A DNA stretch of 64,000 bases, from positions 15,981,789-16,045,788 of the forward strand of contig NC_087062.1 of assembly GCF_963678635.1 (NCBI RefSeq), written 5' to 3'. Within the stretch, counting starts at the first letter, position 1. Each line of letters begins with the position of its first letter. The notes beneath the pieces were generated by a model. It was given only the letters and a program-made list of their open reading frames with translations, was not told where the DNA came from and made no database searches. This document shows, one piece after another, positions 43,719-53,720 of the stretch. The DNA comes from Symsagittifera roscoffensis. Taxonomy: Eukaryota; Xenacoelomorpha; Acoela; Convolutidae. The position numbers and the translations under genes are program-made.

Positions 43719-45331
43719 TCAAATCTGTGAAATATCCTTTGTTGTACTTTGTCTATCCCCTGGTGACCCATCTGGTCGTGTGATCTGAAAAGCACCTCTG
43801 TCTGGTACAATTGTGGTAGTATGATGAGGTTGTGTTTGTGTAATATCTTTTCCTCATCTCTCCTCTTGCACGCTACCACTCCATCAGCTGAGTGATAAAG
43901 TAAGTCTTTCTTTTCTTTGTAGAACTGGCTCAAGATCTTGTAGCTGTCTTCCTCAAGTTCCCCCTTCTCCTTGACCCCCGACTGAATCCATTTGGAGAGG
44001 TTACTTGTCATTTTGTCATTCTTCTGGGCTCTTATCAGGTCTGACAGCCTATATCTTGCCTTGACATGCTCCTTTAGCGCCATGATCTGTCCATTCATCT
44101 CACCAGGGTTGTGGATGTCATCACTCAGTTTCACGCATATCATCCTTTTCACGATTTTCATATCATCTTCTGGCACCAGATTCGTTCTGATGTTTGAGTT
44201 GCATGATAGTTCCCTGAATGGTTTCCTTGCGACCGCAATTTTCTCAAGTTGCTCACCACCTCGCATCTCCTGTATGTCCATGTTGTATGTTCCTGAAGAT
44301 GGATCCGTCTGTAACTCCCTGTCGTGGTGCCTTGTCTTCTCTTCCGCCAGTATCATGCACAGACTGTCTTGGTTTTCGCTGCTCTCATCCGAGTCTTCAT
44401 CCCATCCTTCACGCTCCCCGGACAATTTTCCTTCTCCGGTTCCTTCTTCCGTGAACCTGGAACACTCCCCGGACTCTTGACCTAGTCCCAGGTGTTCAGT
44501 ATCTTCCTTGAACGTCACTTTCTTTTTCCTAACCTTGGTCTGCTCCAGAATGTCTTCGGGGATTTTGTCAACTAGTGACCGCACGACATCTTTGCTGTCA
44601 GTGACGCTTCCTCTTGATGAGTCAGTATCGTTCACTGTCTCTTTTCTCCGAAGTATAGTGAATTCCGGTTTCTCTTGACCCTTCTCCTGGATCACGGGCT
44701 TATCATCTGATAGTTTCTCGAGCAACCTCATTAAGTCATCATCTATCTGTGCAGTTCCTGCTTCCACCTGGTTAAGATCATAGCCTTTTGCCTTGAGCGT
44801 CTCCTTCACGATCTTCGACTTGAGTATAATCTCAATCGGAATCCTCTTGCTCTTCCTCAAAATGGTTTTCTCTGGAGGCTCTTTAGTCAATTCAGGATGA
44901 TCTTCTATCGGTTTGCCTGACTTGTCCAGCCATCTCGTGAGTGGAAGACTGTCATACGTTTCCTTGTCCATGAATGAGAAGCCATCTTTGATTTCAGGTC
45001 TGTTTGCTTCTCTTTGCTCTTGTCTCTCATAGAACTCCGTCTTCTTACTCAAGCTGTCGGCATTCTGATGTTTATCTCGCGTTCTATGCTCAATTATCAT
45101 GTTGTATCCGTCCAGGCGAACTATCCACCTCCCAATGTAACTTTGGTCCATTGAGTACGTTTTCAGCCAGCTCAGTGCTCTGTTGTCGACTCGCAACTTG
45201 AATGGATCACTGCCCAGGTATGCCCTGTATTTCTCGACAAAGGTAACCACCGCGAACATCTCAGCTTTCGGTGCTCCGTACTTCATTTCCGTGTCACTCA
45301 GGACTTTGCTCCCGTACGCTATTGGTCTCAA
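43583..45331 (-). CDS. E1 Pol: RNase H, long linker and integrase zinc finger
   Basis: Continues Pol after a frame break at about 45331 (a ~7-bp loss relative to E2 within the first RNase H strand). RNase H residues include KAEMFAVV (Glu) and RVDNRALSWLK (Asp). A charged linker of roughly 300 residues follows, then the HHCC integrase zinc finger: HKHNLI, the H of MGHQG region, and CLAC. The frame ends at 43583; the integrase core continues in another frame, so a small indel lies near 43600. The apparent start is a TTG, so no independent protein is implied. Confidence 0.8.
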   Translation of the reverse strand: MRPIAYGSKVLSDTEMKYGAPKAEMFAVVTFVEKYRAYLGSDPFKLRVDNRALSWLKTYSMDQSYIGRWIVRLDGYNMIIEHRTRDKHQNADSLSKKTEFYERQEQREANRPEIKDGFSFMDKETYDSLPLTRWLDKSGKPIEDHPELTKEPPEKTILRKSKRIPIEIILKSKIVKETLKAKGYDLNQVEAGTAQIDDDLMRLLEKLSDDKPVIQEKGQEKPEFTILRRKETVNDTDSSRGSVTDSKDVVRSLVDKIPEDILEQTKVRKKKVTFKEDTEHLGLGQESGECSRFTEEGTGEGKLSGEREGWDEDSDESSENQDSLCMILAEEKTRHHDRELQTDPSSGTYNMDIQEMRGGEQLEKIAVARKPFRELSCNSNIRTNLVPEDDMKIVKRMICVKLSDDIHNPGEMNGQIMALKEHVKARYRLSDLIRAQKNDKMTSNLSKWIQSGVKEKGELEEDSYKILSQFYKEKKDLLYHSADGVVACKRRDEEKILHKHNLIILPQLYQTEVLFRSHDQMGHQGIDKVQQRIFHRFDWPGMRKACERWVNACLACLQVKDPRKMKFPLNPLRARSSMKWCR

Positions 45332-46062
45332 GACTGTCTTCCCATTCCATTCTTGTTCTTGGTGGAGAATCCCAGAAATCGCGACGCATCCGTGTCCAGC
45401 ACGTACATCCCTTTCTCAGTCGGCACACCCAGTACTGGTGCCTCACATAGCTCTTTCTTTATCCTCTGGAATGACTCTTCTGCTGCGTTGTTCCACGTGA
45501 ACTTCTTGCCCTTGTGTCTCATTAATTGTTGCATCGGGTATACCTTGTCTGCATAGCCCTTGATGAACTCTCTATAATAGTTAGCGAAACCCAGGAAGCT
45601 CATCAACTGGTGCTCTGTCTTCGGTGATTTCCAGGTCAGGACTGCTTCCACGGCGTCCGTATCAGGTCTGATGCCGTGCTTGTCTACCATCCTGCCCAAA
45701 TATTTTATTGAGTCCTTGAGTATCTCGCACTTTGATGGTTTACACTTTAGCCCCGACCTCTTCATGCATGCAAACACTTCGTCTAGTCTCTCAATGTGGT
45801 CTTCCAGTGTTGGCGTCGCTATTACCACGTCATCCACGTAGCACATTACCAGGTTGCCATACTTCTTCGTTACGCCTATCAGCGCGTGTGCCATCAACCG
45901 CTGAAACGTGGCTGTGGCATTGCAAAGTCCAAACGGCATCCGTTTCCATTGAAACAGACCCAACTCGCAGGCAAACCCTGTCTTGTCCCTGTCCTGCTTC
46001 CTTAGTGGTACTTGCCAAAAGGCTGAGCCTAAATCAAGAGTCGTAAAAAAATTTTGCATCAC
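45328..46062 (-). CDS. E1 Pol: reverse transcriptase palm/thumb and connection
   Basis: Contains LDLGSAFWQVPL, FQWKRMPFGLCNATATFQRL, the catalytic MCYVDDVVIATP (YxDD), LKCKPSKCEI and the FLGFANYYREFI connection block, then the RNase H start YVLDTDAS. It is separated from the upstream part by a one-base insertion in a T run (seven T in E1, six in E2) near 46052. In order and motifs it is a standard Ty3/gypsy RT. Confidence 0.88.
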   Translation of the reverse strand: MMQNFFTTLDLGSAFWQVPLRKQDRDKTGFACELGLFQWKRMPFGLCNATATFQRLMAHALIGVTKKYGNLVMCYVDDVVIATPTLEDHIERLDEVFACMKRSGLKCKPSKCEILKDSIKYLGRMVDKHGIRPDTDAVEAVLTWKSPKTEHQLMSFLGFANYYREFIKGYADKVYPMQQLMRHKGKKFTWNNAAEESFQRIKKELCEAPVLGVPTEKGMYVLDTDASRFLGFSTKNKNGMGRQS

Positions 46063-46888
46063 CTAACTTCGAGAGGCTCTCATCAATCCTAGGTATGGGA
46101 TAGGCATCCTTCACCGTGACGGAGTTCAGGTATCGAAAGTAACAACAAAACCTCAACTGGTCGCCTTTCTTTTTGGCCATCACTACTCCACACGCCCACG
46201 GTGACTTGGATGGTTCTATCATGTCATACTCTAGTAACGTCTCGATCTCTTTTCTACACGCGTCCGATTTGTGTGGGGTCATGCGCCTCGCCCCCTCCCT
46301 GTGTGGTACCGCGTTTTCCTCAAGTTCTATTTCATGCTCAACGAAGTTACAACACCCGATATCCGCCTTATGCCTCGAAAAAACTTCCTCGTTCCGCTCT
46401 AGTACGTCCATGATGGCTTCGAGCTGTTCATCTTTCAGTTTGCCCCTCAAATGTTCAATCTCCGGCAGGACCGGTTTTTCATTTTGCATTTCTTCTAGTG
46501 TGGGTCGCTCTGGAAAATTCGAACAGTTCGAAAGACCATCATCCGTTTCTGACTTAAGTGATTTAATAAGACCTGAAGAATCTTTTATTTTCTGCAATCG
46601 TCTCAAGATACAAATTTTGTCCCTGTGATTGGGACAATCAACAACTTCATTTTGTTTTGAGTTCTCAATTGTTTCATATCGAGTTTTAACCGGTAAAGCA
46701 TATCCCAGTTTCCTCCCTCTCTGTATCGTGATCGGTATTTCAAGGGTATTCAACAAGACACTGACGCAGAGGCCGCTCTTCGTTATCGAAAATGATCTTC
46801 CTAAAACAGCAGCACTTTGACTATTAGGATTCGGAACTATGCACACTTGCTTGTTGTCACTTAGTTCATTGTAATTTTTCATCCTCAA
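46034..46888 (-). CDS. E1 Pol: Gag-Pol connector and reverse transcriptase fingers
   Basis: In E2 the equivalent sequence is continuous with the protease frame. In E1 a one-base loss after the protease puts it in a new frame, so the ATG at 46888 is incidental. After ~160 connector residues the RT begins: EIETLLEYDMIEPSKSPWA, then GVVMAKKKGDQLRFCCYFRYLN and KDAYPIPRID. The Asp of the conserved RxCxDxRxLN motif is Tyr here, while E2 has Asp. Ends at the T-run frameshift. Confidence 0.82.
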   Translation of the reverse strand: MRMKNYNELSDNKQVCIVPNPNSQSAAVLGRSFSITKSGLCVSVLLNTLEIPITIQRGRKLGYALPVKTRYETIENSKQNEVVDCPNHRDKICILRRLQKIKDSSGLIKSLKSETDDGLSNCSNFPERPTLEEMQNEKPVLPEIEHLRGKLKDEQLEAIMDVLERNEEVFSRHKADIGCCNFVEHEIELEENAVPHREGARRMTPHKSDACRKEIETLLEYDMIEPSKSPWACGVVMAKKKGDQLRFCCYFRYLNSVTVKDAYPIPRIDESLSKLGDAKFFYDS

Positions 46889-49800
46889 ATTACGATTGCC
46901 GCTTCATTAGCTTTTAGCCTCACCCTCCTACTCAAGAATACCGGTGCCTTGTTTTCATTTGCCATTATTAAATTTACCGGTTTGATTGCGTACCTCCTAT
47001 CCGGGTTCCGTATCCTGAACATTGCGCTATTTAGATCAATCGTTACGTCGAAATTCCTGATGAAGTCTCTGCCCAAAATAAATTGGTCAGATTCATCTAG
47101 GTTTTCTACCACGATAAAGCTCATCCACAGGTTACGTTCCCCCAAATTGAGGGCTATTATTGGCGTCCTGCCCAGCACCCGAAGGGCCCCTTTGTTTGCA
47201 GCCGACAGCCGTATTCTCGAGTCTATCAAGTCGCCTTTGTCAAAGCCCATCCTCTCCCAAGTTTCAATTGGTATGACGCTCAAGACTGCTCCCGTATCCA
47301 GCAACCCACGCAACTGAGTCTTTTTGCCACTTATATCCAGCACGTGCCCTGTCACATCTGCCTCCGTCCCGATGTGCATTGCATCTTCTTCAAGCATGGC
47401 GCAGTGTCCAATCGATCTCACTTTCAATTCTTCTTTCCCTACGTAGATTTGTCCAATTAGGTCTTCGTCACATGTTATCATCGTCTTGGTATAGATGTTA
47501 ATCCCATCTATATTTAGCATCACCTCGTGTGGACCATAAGCTTCAGTATATCTGCTATCAACACGTACCGACTTGCTGCCCCCTCTCATGAGTAGTGTTC
47601 TCAAGGCTCTAGAAGTCGTTTGTGGGCTTATACAGCTCAAGTAATCTGCGTACACGTCAATGTGCATTATCGTCTGGTCGCTCGGTTCGCTCAAGTTTCT
47701 GGTTACCTCGTGGCCGCCCACTGTGATTATCGACATTATTCTAGCCCCAATTTTCGATATGCCGAATGGCTTTCCCGTCACCATTTTTACAGTGTTACAA
47801 TTCCCCGTCTTTGTTGAGCCCGGTACAGCCTCTGGTGTTTGGTTCGATCCGGTTAATGCTTCGTTGAAATTCTGTCTTTCGATCTCCAGCTTTAGTCGTT
47901 GCTCTATTTCTTTCGCAGCCAGATCCTGTTTTACTTTGGCAATTGCTTCCGTCGCCGCTTTCTCATAGTTTATCTCTAGCGAGTTCCCAGCCGCGGACTC
48001 TATCGCACCATTAACATGTGTTACAGCTTTCACTGTTTTCGTCGGCAATTCCGTGCTTGGTGCTCCTAAGTTCCTAGATTCAAACTCGTTTTGTCTATTC
48101 CGCTGATTCTGCACTGCCGCTAATGCCAACTTATGTTTGGGGTGACTCTGGTCCTTGACCGCTTCCCAGAACAAGGGACAATCCATTCTGAAGTGCCCCT
48201 CCTGGCTACAGAAGAAGCATCTTGCGCCTATCTTGATGATTAAGCCACTATAGTACTCGTGTTCCTCCATCTGGCTCATGTCCTCCTCATCTGGTGCATA
48301 TCCTAGACTCTTCATGCCTTGTTTGTATGTTGTGCAGTCAGCCACGTGGTGATCCGCCGACCCGCAGTTCGCGCATGATCTGCGCTTGTCCATGTCATCT
48401 CTAGGCTTGTACCATGACGACCTCTGGGGTTGACTTCCCCCTTGCGTGTTCCTGTTTTCTGTATATGAGTATTTCTTGGGTTTCATCAGCATGTATTCCC
48501 TTGATTTCTGTCTCATTTCTTCTGGGGTTGGTGCACTGTCTTTCGACAATGTGTAGTATGTTGCTAACATTGTCCTTAAGTCGTCACTTTTTACCCCATC
48601 AATAAACTTCGAGGCAATGCTAAAGTTTCTTCTTTTTGGCGACTCCTCTGTGTCACTCCTTCTTCTCAAGCTCTCGAGATCATCTAGGAACCGATCTATT
48701 GACTCGTCGTCCCTCTGCCTTCTCTTTTCAAATCGCATCATCGCTTGGTGACCCTTCATGCCTGACCCGAATCGATTCAGCAATATCTCGAAGATCTTGT
48801 CCGCGGTATCGCGTTCTTCTTCTTTCTTCGCAACCACGCATTTCAATGCCGTGCCTTCCAGCTTACTGAGTATGGCTGTGCATGCTTGCCTTTCATCATT
48901 TAAGTTATCTTGTTCTAGATGTAATCTCATCACTTCCACCCACGTGTCAATGCATCCATCTGAGTCGTCTTTGAATTCTTTTGGCTTCTTGAAAGTTTTC
49001 CTTGATTTTCCGTCTCTCCTATCGCTCGAGTTAGTGTTCCTCGTGGCGAAGGCCTCTAGAGTCCTGTTCATCATCTCCCAAGTGCTTGCCCATGTCATGG
49101 CATCCGGACCTGCGTTGCTGCTAGCTGTTGAGTCCCCCGGACCACTCGTTGTGTTTGAATTCCCACTTTTCATGATTGTTTTATCAGCCGTTGGTGCTAT
49201 GCTCACCGTATTCCGGGTTAAGGGCAACGGTGTCGATTGCCGTTTGCCCCTTTGTGGTTCCACAAAGTCAACTCTGGTGCCTTGCGTGCGATCCGCTGCC
49301 GGTCTTTCTTGTGAGGTAGAATTTCTCAAGATTGCATCCAATTTCGTCTGTATTGCACCTGAACTTTCGGCCTGATTCTTGCTCATTGTGTCCAGCCTCT
49401 TTTCCAGGCTACCTATTTGGCTGTTGACATCATCATATCGGTTTTTCAACTGTTGCAAATCTTTTTTGATGTTCCCTTCTCGTTCTTTATTGGTGGCTTC
49501 TACCTTATCTGTCATCTCCTTGAGTCTCTCGTCTGTTGCCTTAGCCAGGTTAAAATAACTATCCAGATACTCGTGTTTGTTGTATCTTAATTCTTTTCTT
49601 ATCACTTCTCTGTCCTCTTCGCTGTGCTTCAGCTTTTTGTCGATCTGATTCAGTTTTGCCATCAAGTCACCTAGCTCAAGAGTAGCCTCTTCATGGTCAG
49701 CCGTTGGTCTTTCTTCGGCCTTTGCTTCTGCTTTAGTTTGTTCCTCTCTCGGATTGGCTTCTGTCGTCTTCGTGCTCACTGTCCCAAATGTTCGTGCTCT

Positions 49801-50265
49801 TTCAGCTTTTGGTTCCTCAGTCACGTTCTCTTTCGTTTTTATTCCAACCATCATCGCCAACCTTTCTGTAAAAGATGTCTTTTTTACTTGAGAGTCTTCT
49901 TTCACCGTTTCTTCGGTGTTGCCTATTGCATCTTCCACATCGTCTATTGGTGAGAACTCTATGGGTTTCGGGTTTGGTTCTTCTGCATTGGGCATTGGAG
50001 TTGACTCCGTCGTCTTTTTCTCCAGTTCATCTACGCTCTGGTCTGGTGTCTCTAGGTCGATTTCGATTGTAGGCTCCACCTCTTTTTCCCTCGCATCTTC
50101 TCGCGTCTTGCTCTCGGTGCCACTCCTCGTGCTGACCATGCTAACTGAAAAGTTATTTCTTGTTTTGCCTGGGCCCTTTGATGTTGTTCCACACAGCGAC
50201 GAGTTATATTTCGTGTTTGATCCACTTGACCTTTTTTCAAGCACCGGTACCCTACTCCGTCTCAT
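46885..50265 (-). CDS. E1 Gag-protease (1,126 aa)
   Basis: ATG at 50265; a MVSTRSGTES start ~44 codons in is also plausible and has the look of Ty3/gypsy Gag N-termini. Domain order is an acidic/disordered N-terminus, then a coiled coil (about residues 200-300). Next is a retrotransposon Gag capsid-like region (about 440-580, with WVEVMRLHLEQDNLNDERQA and LLNRFGSG). Two CCHC zinc knuckles, CANCGSADHHVADC (about 630) and CFFCSQEGHFRMDC (about 680), bind RNA. A retropepsin-type aspartic protease follows, with LLDTGAVLSVIP (catalytic Asp about 990) and LGRDFIRNFDV near the C-terminus. The stop at 46885 comes from a one-base frame change relative to E2, where the frame reads on into Pol. It is the only long Gag frame left intact in the window. 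Confidence 0.9.
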   Translation of the reverse strand: MRRSRVPVLEKRSSGSNTKYNSSLCGTTSKGPGKTRNNFSVSMVSTRSGTESKTREDAREKEVEPTIEIDLETPDQSVDELEKKTTESTPMPNAEEPNPKPIEFSPIDDVEDAIGNTEETVKEDSQVKKTSFTERLAMMVGIKTKENVTEEPKAERARTFGTVSTKTTEANPREEQTKAEAKAEERPTADHEEATLELGDLMAKLNQIDKKLKHSEEDREVIRKELRYNKHEYLDSYFNLAKATDERLKEMTDKVEATNKEREGNIKKDLQQLKNRYDDVNSQIGSLEKRLDTMSKNQAESSGAIQTKLDAILRNSTSQERPAADRTQGTRVDFVEPQRGKRQSTPLPLTRNTVSIAPTADKTIMKSGNSNTTSGPGDSTASSNAGPDAMTWASTWEMMNRTLEAFATRNTNSSDRRDGKSRKTFKKPKEFKDDSDGCIDTWVEVMRLHLEQDNLNDERQACTAILSKLEGTALKCVVAKKEEERDTADKIFEILLNRFGSGMKGHQAMMRFEKRRQRDDESIDRFLDDLESLRRRSDTEESPKRRNFSIASKFIDGVKSDDLRTMLATYYTLSKDSAPTPEEMRQKSREYMLMKPKKYSYTENRNTQGGSQPQRSSWYKPRDDMDKRRSCANCGSADHHVADCTTYKQGMKSLGYAPDEEDMSQMEEHEYYSGLIIKIGARCFFCSQEGHFRMDCPLFWEAVKDQSHPKHKLALAAVQNQRNRQNEFESRNLGAPSTELPTKTVKAVTHVNGAIESAAGNSLEINYEKAATEAIAKVKQDLAAKEIEQRLKLEIERQNFNEALTGSNQTPEAVPGSTKTGNCNTVKMVTGKPFGISKIGARIMSIITVGGHEVTRNLSEPSDQTIMHIDVYADYLSCISPQTTSRALRTLLMRGGSKSVRVDSRYTEAYGPHEVMLNIDGINIYTKTMITCDEDLIGQIYVGKEELKVRSIGHCAMLEEDAMHIGTEADVTGHVLDISGKKTQLRGLLDTGAVLSVIPIETWERMGFDKGDLIDSRIRLSAANKGALRVLGRTPIIALNLGERNLWMSFIVVENLDESDQFILGRDFIRNFDVTIDLNSAMFRIRNPDRRYAIKPVNLIMANENKAPVFLSRRVRLKANEAAIVI

Positions 50266-50529
50266 TATTTCTATTTACAATTGCTCTTATTTACAATATT
50301 ATTTTATATACAATTCTATTCTAAGAATAAAAAATTTTGTGGAAACAAATTCATAAAAGAAAATATACAACGTGATAAAAACCTTGTTCCAGTTCTCTAA
50401 AATTCCAGTTGTAATTTTACTTCAATTTTTATACTGTCCTTAGACTTCCAGTTACCGTGCCTACTCTTCTTCGTACCGTCCCAGGCTTCCTTTTACTGTC
50501 CCAAGGTTGTTCGGTAATGTCCCAGTACT

Positions 50530-51405
50530 CCGTCAGTGTCCCAAGACCCCTGACCTGAGAGTAGTGTCCCAAGGCTAGTGTCCCAAGGCTAGTGTCCCAA
50601 GACAACTGTCCCAAGGCTAGTGTCCCAAGGCTAGTGTCCCAAGACTACTGTCCCAAGGCTAGTGTCCCAGGACTACTGTCCCAAGGCTAGTGTCCCAAGG
50701 CTAGTGTCCCAAGACTACTGTCCCAAGGCTAGTGTCCCAAGACTACTGTCCCAAGGCTAGTGTCCCAAGACTACTGTCCCAAGGCTAGTGTCCCAAGGCT
50801 AGTGTCCCAAGACTACTGTCCCAAGGCTAGTGTCCCAAGGCTAGTGTCCCAAGGCTAGTGTCCCAAGGCTAGTGTCCCAAGACTACTGTCCCAAGGCTAG
50901 TGTCCCAAGGCTAGTGTCCCAAGACTACTGTCCCAAGGCTAGTGTCCCAAGGCTAGTGTCCCAAGACTACTGTCCCAAGGCTAGTGTCCCAAGACTACTG
51001 TCCCAAGACTACTATCCCAAGGCTAGTGTCCCAAGACTACTGTCCCAAGACCACTGTCCCAAGACCCTGTCCCAAGACCCTATCCCAAGACCCTGTCCCA
51101 AGACCCTTGTCCCAAGACCACTGTCCCAAGACCCTTGTCCCAAGACCACTGTCCCAAGACCACTGTCCCAAGACCACTGTCCCAAGACCACTGTCCCAAG
51201 ACCACTGTCCCAAGACCACTGTCCCAAGACCACTGTCCCAAGACCACTGTCCCAAGACCCTGTCCCAAGACCACTGTCCCAAGACCACTGTCCCAAGACC
51301 CTGTCCCAAGCCCACTGTCCCAAGACCACTGTCCCAAGACTGTATCAAGACTGTTCTGGTCCAACACTGTCCCAGGACTTCTTTGGCACTGTCCCAAGGC
51401 TGTTG
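50530..51405. repeat. 14-bp minisatellite in the E1 leader
   Basis: Core array at about 50564-51345, roughly 55 units of tgtcccaag(g/a)ct(a)g-type sequence, degenerate at both ends. Two unit types dominate the Gag-proximal half (ggctag and gactac versions). The LTR-proximal part is nearly pure gaccac type, with occasional 13-bp units (gaccctgtcccaa). Confidence 0.95.
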
Positions 51406-52264
51406 ACAAGTGTCTGAGCGGTGGGGCTTCTCTCTTCTTTGTTATGGGGACTTCTTGATTCACTGTACCTTGTACCACCACTCAAGCTCTAGTAAAATTT
51501 CCCCAAAAACCCTCTCTTAAAAGCCAAATGCTGACCTCCCTTTTTTCTTATTTCTTTTTAGTTACCTCTATTTCAATGTTCCAAGCAACTTGAGACCAAA
51601 ACCTGTGCGCAGGTATCTTGTGATCACCTGTTCGTATACAAACTAAACACAAATCCACCCCAAAATGCAACAAAAAATCCAATCCAGAAAAAGTAATAAA
51701 AACGGAAAGATGAGCCCACCTAAAATTCAAAGGTGACAAATGTCTACCTTCTATCGAAAAAATGTCTGGTACCTAATTGCCACGCGTTTCCTTCCCCCCT
51801 GCTAGCGATCTTATGGGGTATCACAAAAACTGTCTATGTCCGTTTCCCCCTACCGATCCGACCAGGGTACCTACCTTAACCTAATTCCAATTTTGGATAT
51901 CCGTTTCCTATGACCAACGCGTGTAAATGACTGATGTAACTAAATCAACGATGTCGACCAATTAGTTACTCTAATTTCTCCCCTTTTTACAATTTACAAC
52001 CGCCAACCTCTAACTTAACCAGCCCCCCTTCTAACCTCCCCCCTTTTTAGCCCCCCTTCTTAAGCCTAAAATCACCTTAAGCGCCGGGTGCTAAACCTCT
52101 CAAGAGAAAACCGTAGACCTGTCTACAGGCCTGCTCAAGTAAAAACGTTTCTCAAAACCGGGGGATATCGCTTATCCAATTTTACACTTATTTCCTATAA
52201 TGTAGTATGAGTTTTAACGATACCCGTTCTGCCCAACTTGAGAACTCGAGAACTGCCAAATCCC

Positions 52265-52475
52265 TCTTGGCTACTTTCCCACTCGACTGGTCACCTGTTC
52301 CAGTCCAGTCTCCTATTGGTTCAGCTCAAGTGCTCCTGAACCACTTTCCCACTCGGCTGGTCACCTCTTCCAGTCAAGTCTCCTATTGGTTCAGCTCAAG
52401 TGCTCCTGAACCACTTTCCCACTCGGCTGGTCACCTCTTCCAGTCAAGTCTCCTTGTTGTCCAGCTAAGTTCCAA
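52265..52475. repeat. ~70-bp direct repeats in the E1 leader
   Basis: Two full units and one partial unit of ctttcccactcggctggtca...tcctattggttcagctcaag. E2 has related copies, inverted, at about 55975-56095. Confidence 0.85.
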
Positions 52476-52689
52476 GCTATCTAAAAACCCTTGACAACGC
52501 CCCACACTCGGGCACTTTATTGAGGTTACTGGGTTAAATTGCTAGGTTGATCGAAACGATCGAACTTGTAAAACAGTATGGGTATACTATTTAATTAATA
52601 TAAAGGTTTGATCCAACTAATCTGGTGTCAAAGTCACTGTCTTTTTTCGTTTTATGGTTTTTGTCGAGCTATCACGGTACAAGCGGAAG

Positions 52690-52806
52690 GTTTGCACGTT
52701 CCTGTCGAACCGCACCGCCGGTACTCTAGAATGGGCATTCAGCCCGAAGCTGTCTCAAGTGGGTTCGACTCCGTAGTCTTGATGTCGTAAACACCAAGGA
52801 GCGCCA
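52690..52806 (-). promoter_or_regulatory. E1 primer-binding region with tRNA-like complement
   Basis: On the minus strand TGGCGCTCC starts 11 nt after the LTR end (tRNA 3' ends are complementary to TGG...). About 35 nt further, ggagtcgaacccac resembles the complement of a tRNA T arm. The plus strand reads as a degenerate tRNA, with GGGTTCGACTCC as B box. E2 conserves both, including the 11-nt spacing. The primer tRNA could not be identified. Confidence 0.4.
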
Positions 52807-52817
52807 TAAAAACACTA

Positions 52818-53720
52818 TGTAACATTCGTCTACTGCAGTCACACATGAGGCTTAAGAAAAATAGGCCCTATAACCATTGGCTCAAGAGTCAGGGACACTA
52901 TCTCTTGTGTTTTTCACCTCAAATCAGTCGGAGCCAATTCGGTTCGCTTGTGACATGAGACTACGACCCGTTACAGCTTAAAGGCTACTACTAAAATATC
53001 CCCCCACTCTAGAATTAGAAACGTCCCCATACTTAGGTCTCTAGATACCCAAAATACATGAACGCCGTTAAAAACCGGGTCGGAACAATCCGCTCAGTTA
53101 CTTTTTATTAGACAGTGGAACTTTGATCCATTTCAGATGGATCAACCTAAAACTCGCCTTACCTCAACATAACAATTATAAAACACACTCTAGAAATTTA
53201 AATTAGTACTCACATTGTAGCACGCTCAAGCACCAGTAAGTAAATAAGTCGGTGAGCAACTCAAGAATCAATAAAGTAATTAAAATGAGTTTAATGTTAG
53301 TCAGTTTTAATAACAAGAACAAGTTTTTACTCTAGACTGTAAGTTCTCGTGAACCATTGGGACACTCTAGCTGTCCACCTTTCCACCGAAGGTTCACTCT
53401 AGTCCAGTTTAGAATAATACTCCAATCACAACAATCCAGTTCGTGGGAATGCGCTCGTCTCTGTTTTAGATGGGACAGCTCTACTCTCGATTATTATTGC
53501 TACTGAAATTGCGAATAGCAATTTCCCACTGATTTTTCTTGCAACTTTCCCGCGATTGTCACTCGATCGTTCTGACTTCTCTTTTCTGATTTTCAGTTAT
53601 CGCGAGAAAATCGTGCATGACAGGTTCCATTCGAAATTTTGAAAAATTAAATTTCACTCCAAAATTAAGTGCTTTTTGCTTCTCTCAAGGTCAAACTTCC
53701 AAATATGACCGACTGGCACA
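52818..53720 (-). repeat. E1 5' LTR
   Basis: Upstream LTR of the minus-strand element. A minus-strand TATA-like TTTTATAATT is at 53174-53183 and AATAAA at 53104-53109. Near-identity to the 3' LTR implies a young insertion. Confidence 0.92.

Larger units (their letters stand above)
50266..52817 (-). other. E1 5' leader between LTR and Gag
   Basis: About 2.55 kb, non-coding. In element order from the LTR it holds a primer-binding region, ~70-bp direct repeats (52265-52475), a C-rich stretch (about 51770-52100), and the 14-bp minisatellite (50530-51405). Apparent ORFs within the minisatellite occur in several frames on both strands because the 14-bp unit lacks stops; they are not genes. Confidence 0.75.
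30757..53720 (-). mobile_element. E1: giant Ty3/gypsy-type LTR retrotransposon (22,964 bp)
   Basis: Two 903-bp direct repeats (30757-31659 and 52818-53720) begin TGTAAC and end GGCACA, with five differences counted by eye, and bracket a minus-strand gag-pro-RT-RNaseH-integrase order. That order (integrase last) is Ty3/gypsy. Unusual features are its size, a 14-bp minisatellite in the leader, a macro domain at the end of Pol and about 8.7 kb of three extra ORFs after Pol. A purine-rich tract (GGGGAGTA) abuts the 3' LTR. I could not find a convincing 5-bp target duplication: the left flank is tcata and the right flank atact. Its higher GC contrasts sharply with the AT-rich host. Gag-pol carries frame lesions, so this copy is probably not autonomous. 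Confidence 0.93.

Noticed and set aside
32255-50356. Many plus-strand ORFs (up to 205 codons) opposite the E1 genes
   Set aside because: They are antisense shadows of GC-rich minus-strand coding frames, Ser/Leu-rich and without domains.
50564-51345. CRISPR-like regular repeat array
   Set aside because: The 14-bp units are contiguous with no spacers, in a eukaryotic retroelement leader.
50872-51417. Long ORFs with repeated SQDYCPKTTVPR or LGTVVLGQWSWD peptides
   Set aside because: They come from the 14-bp minisatellite, whose unit lacks stops in most frames on both strands; E2 shows the same in other frames.
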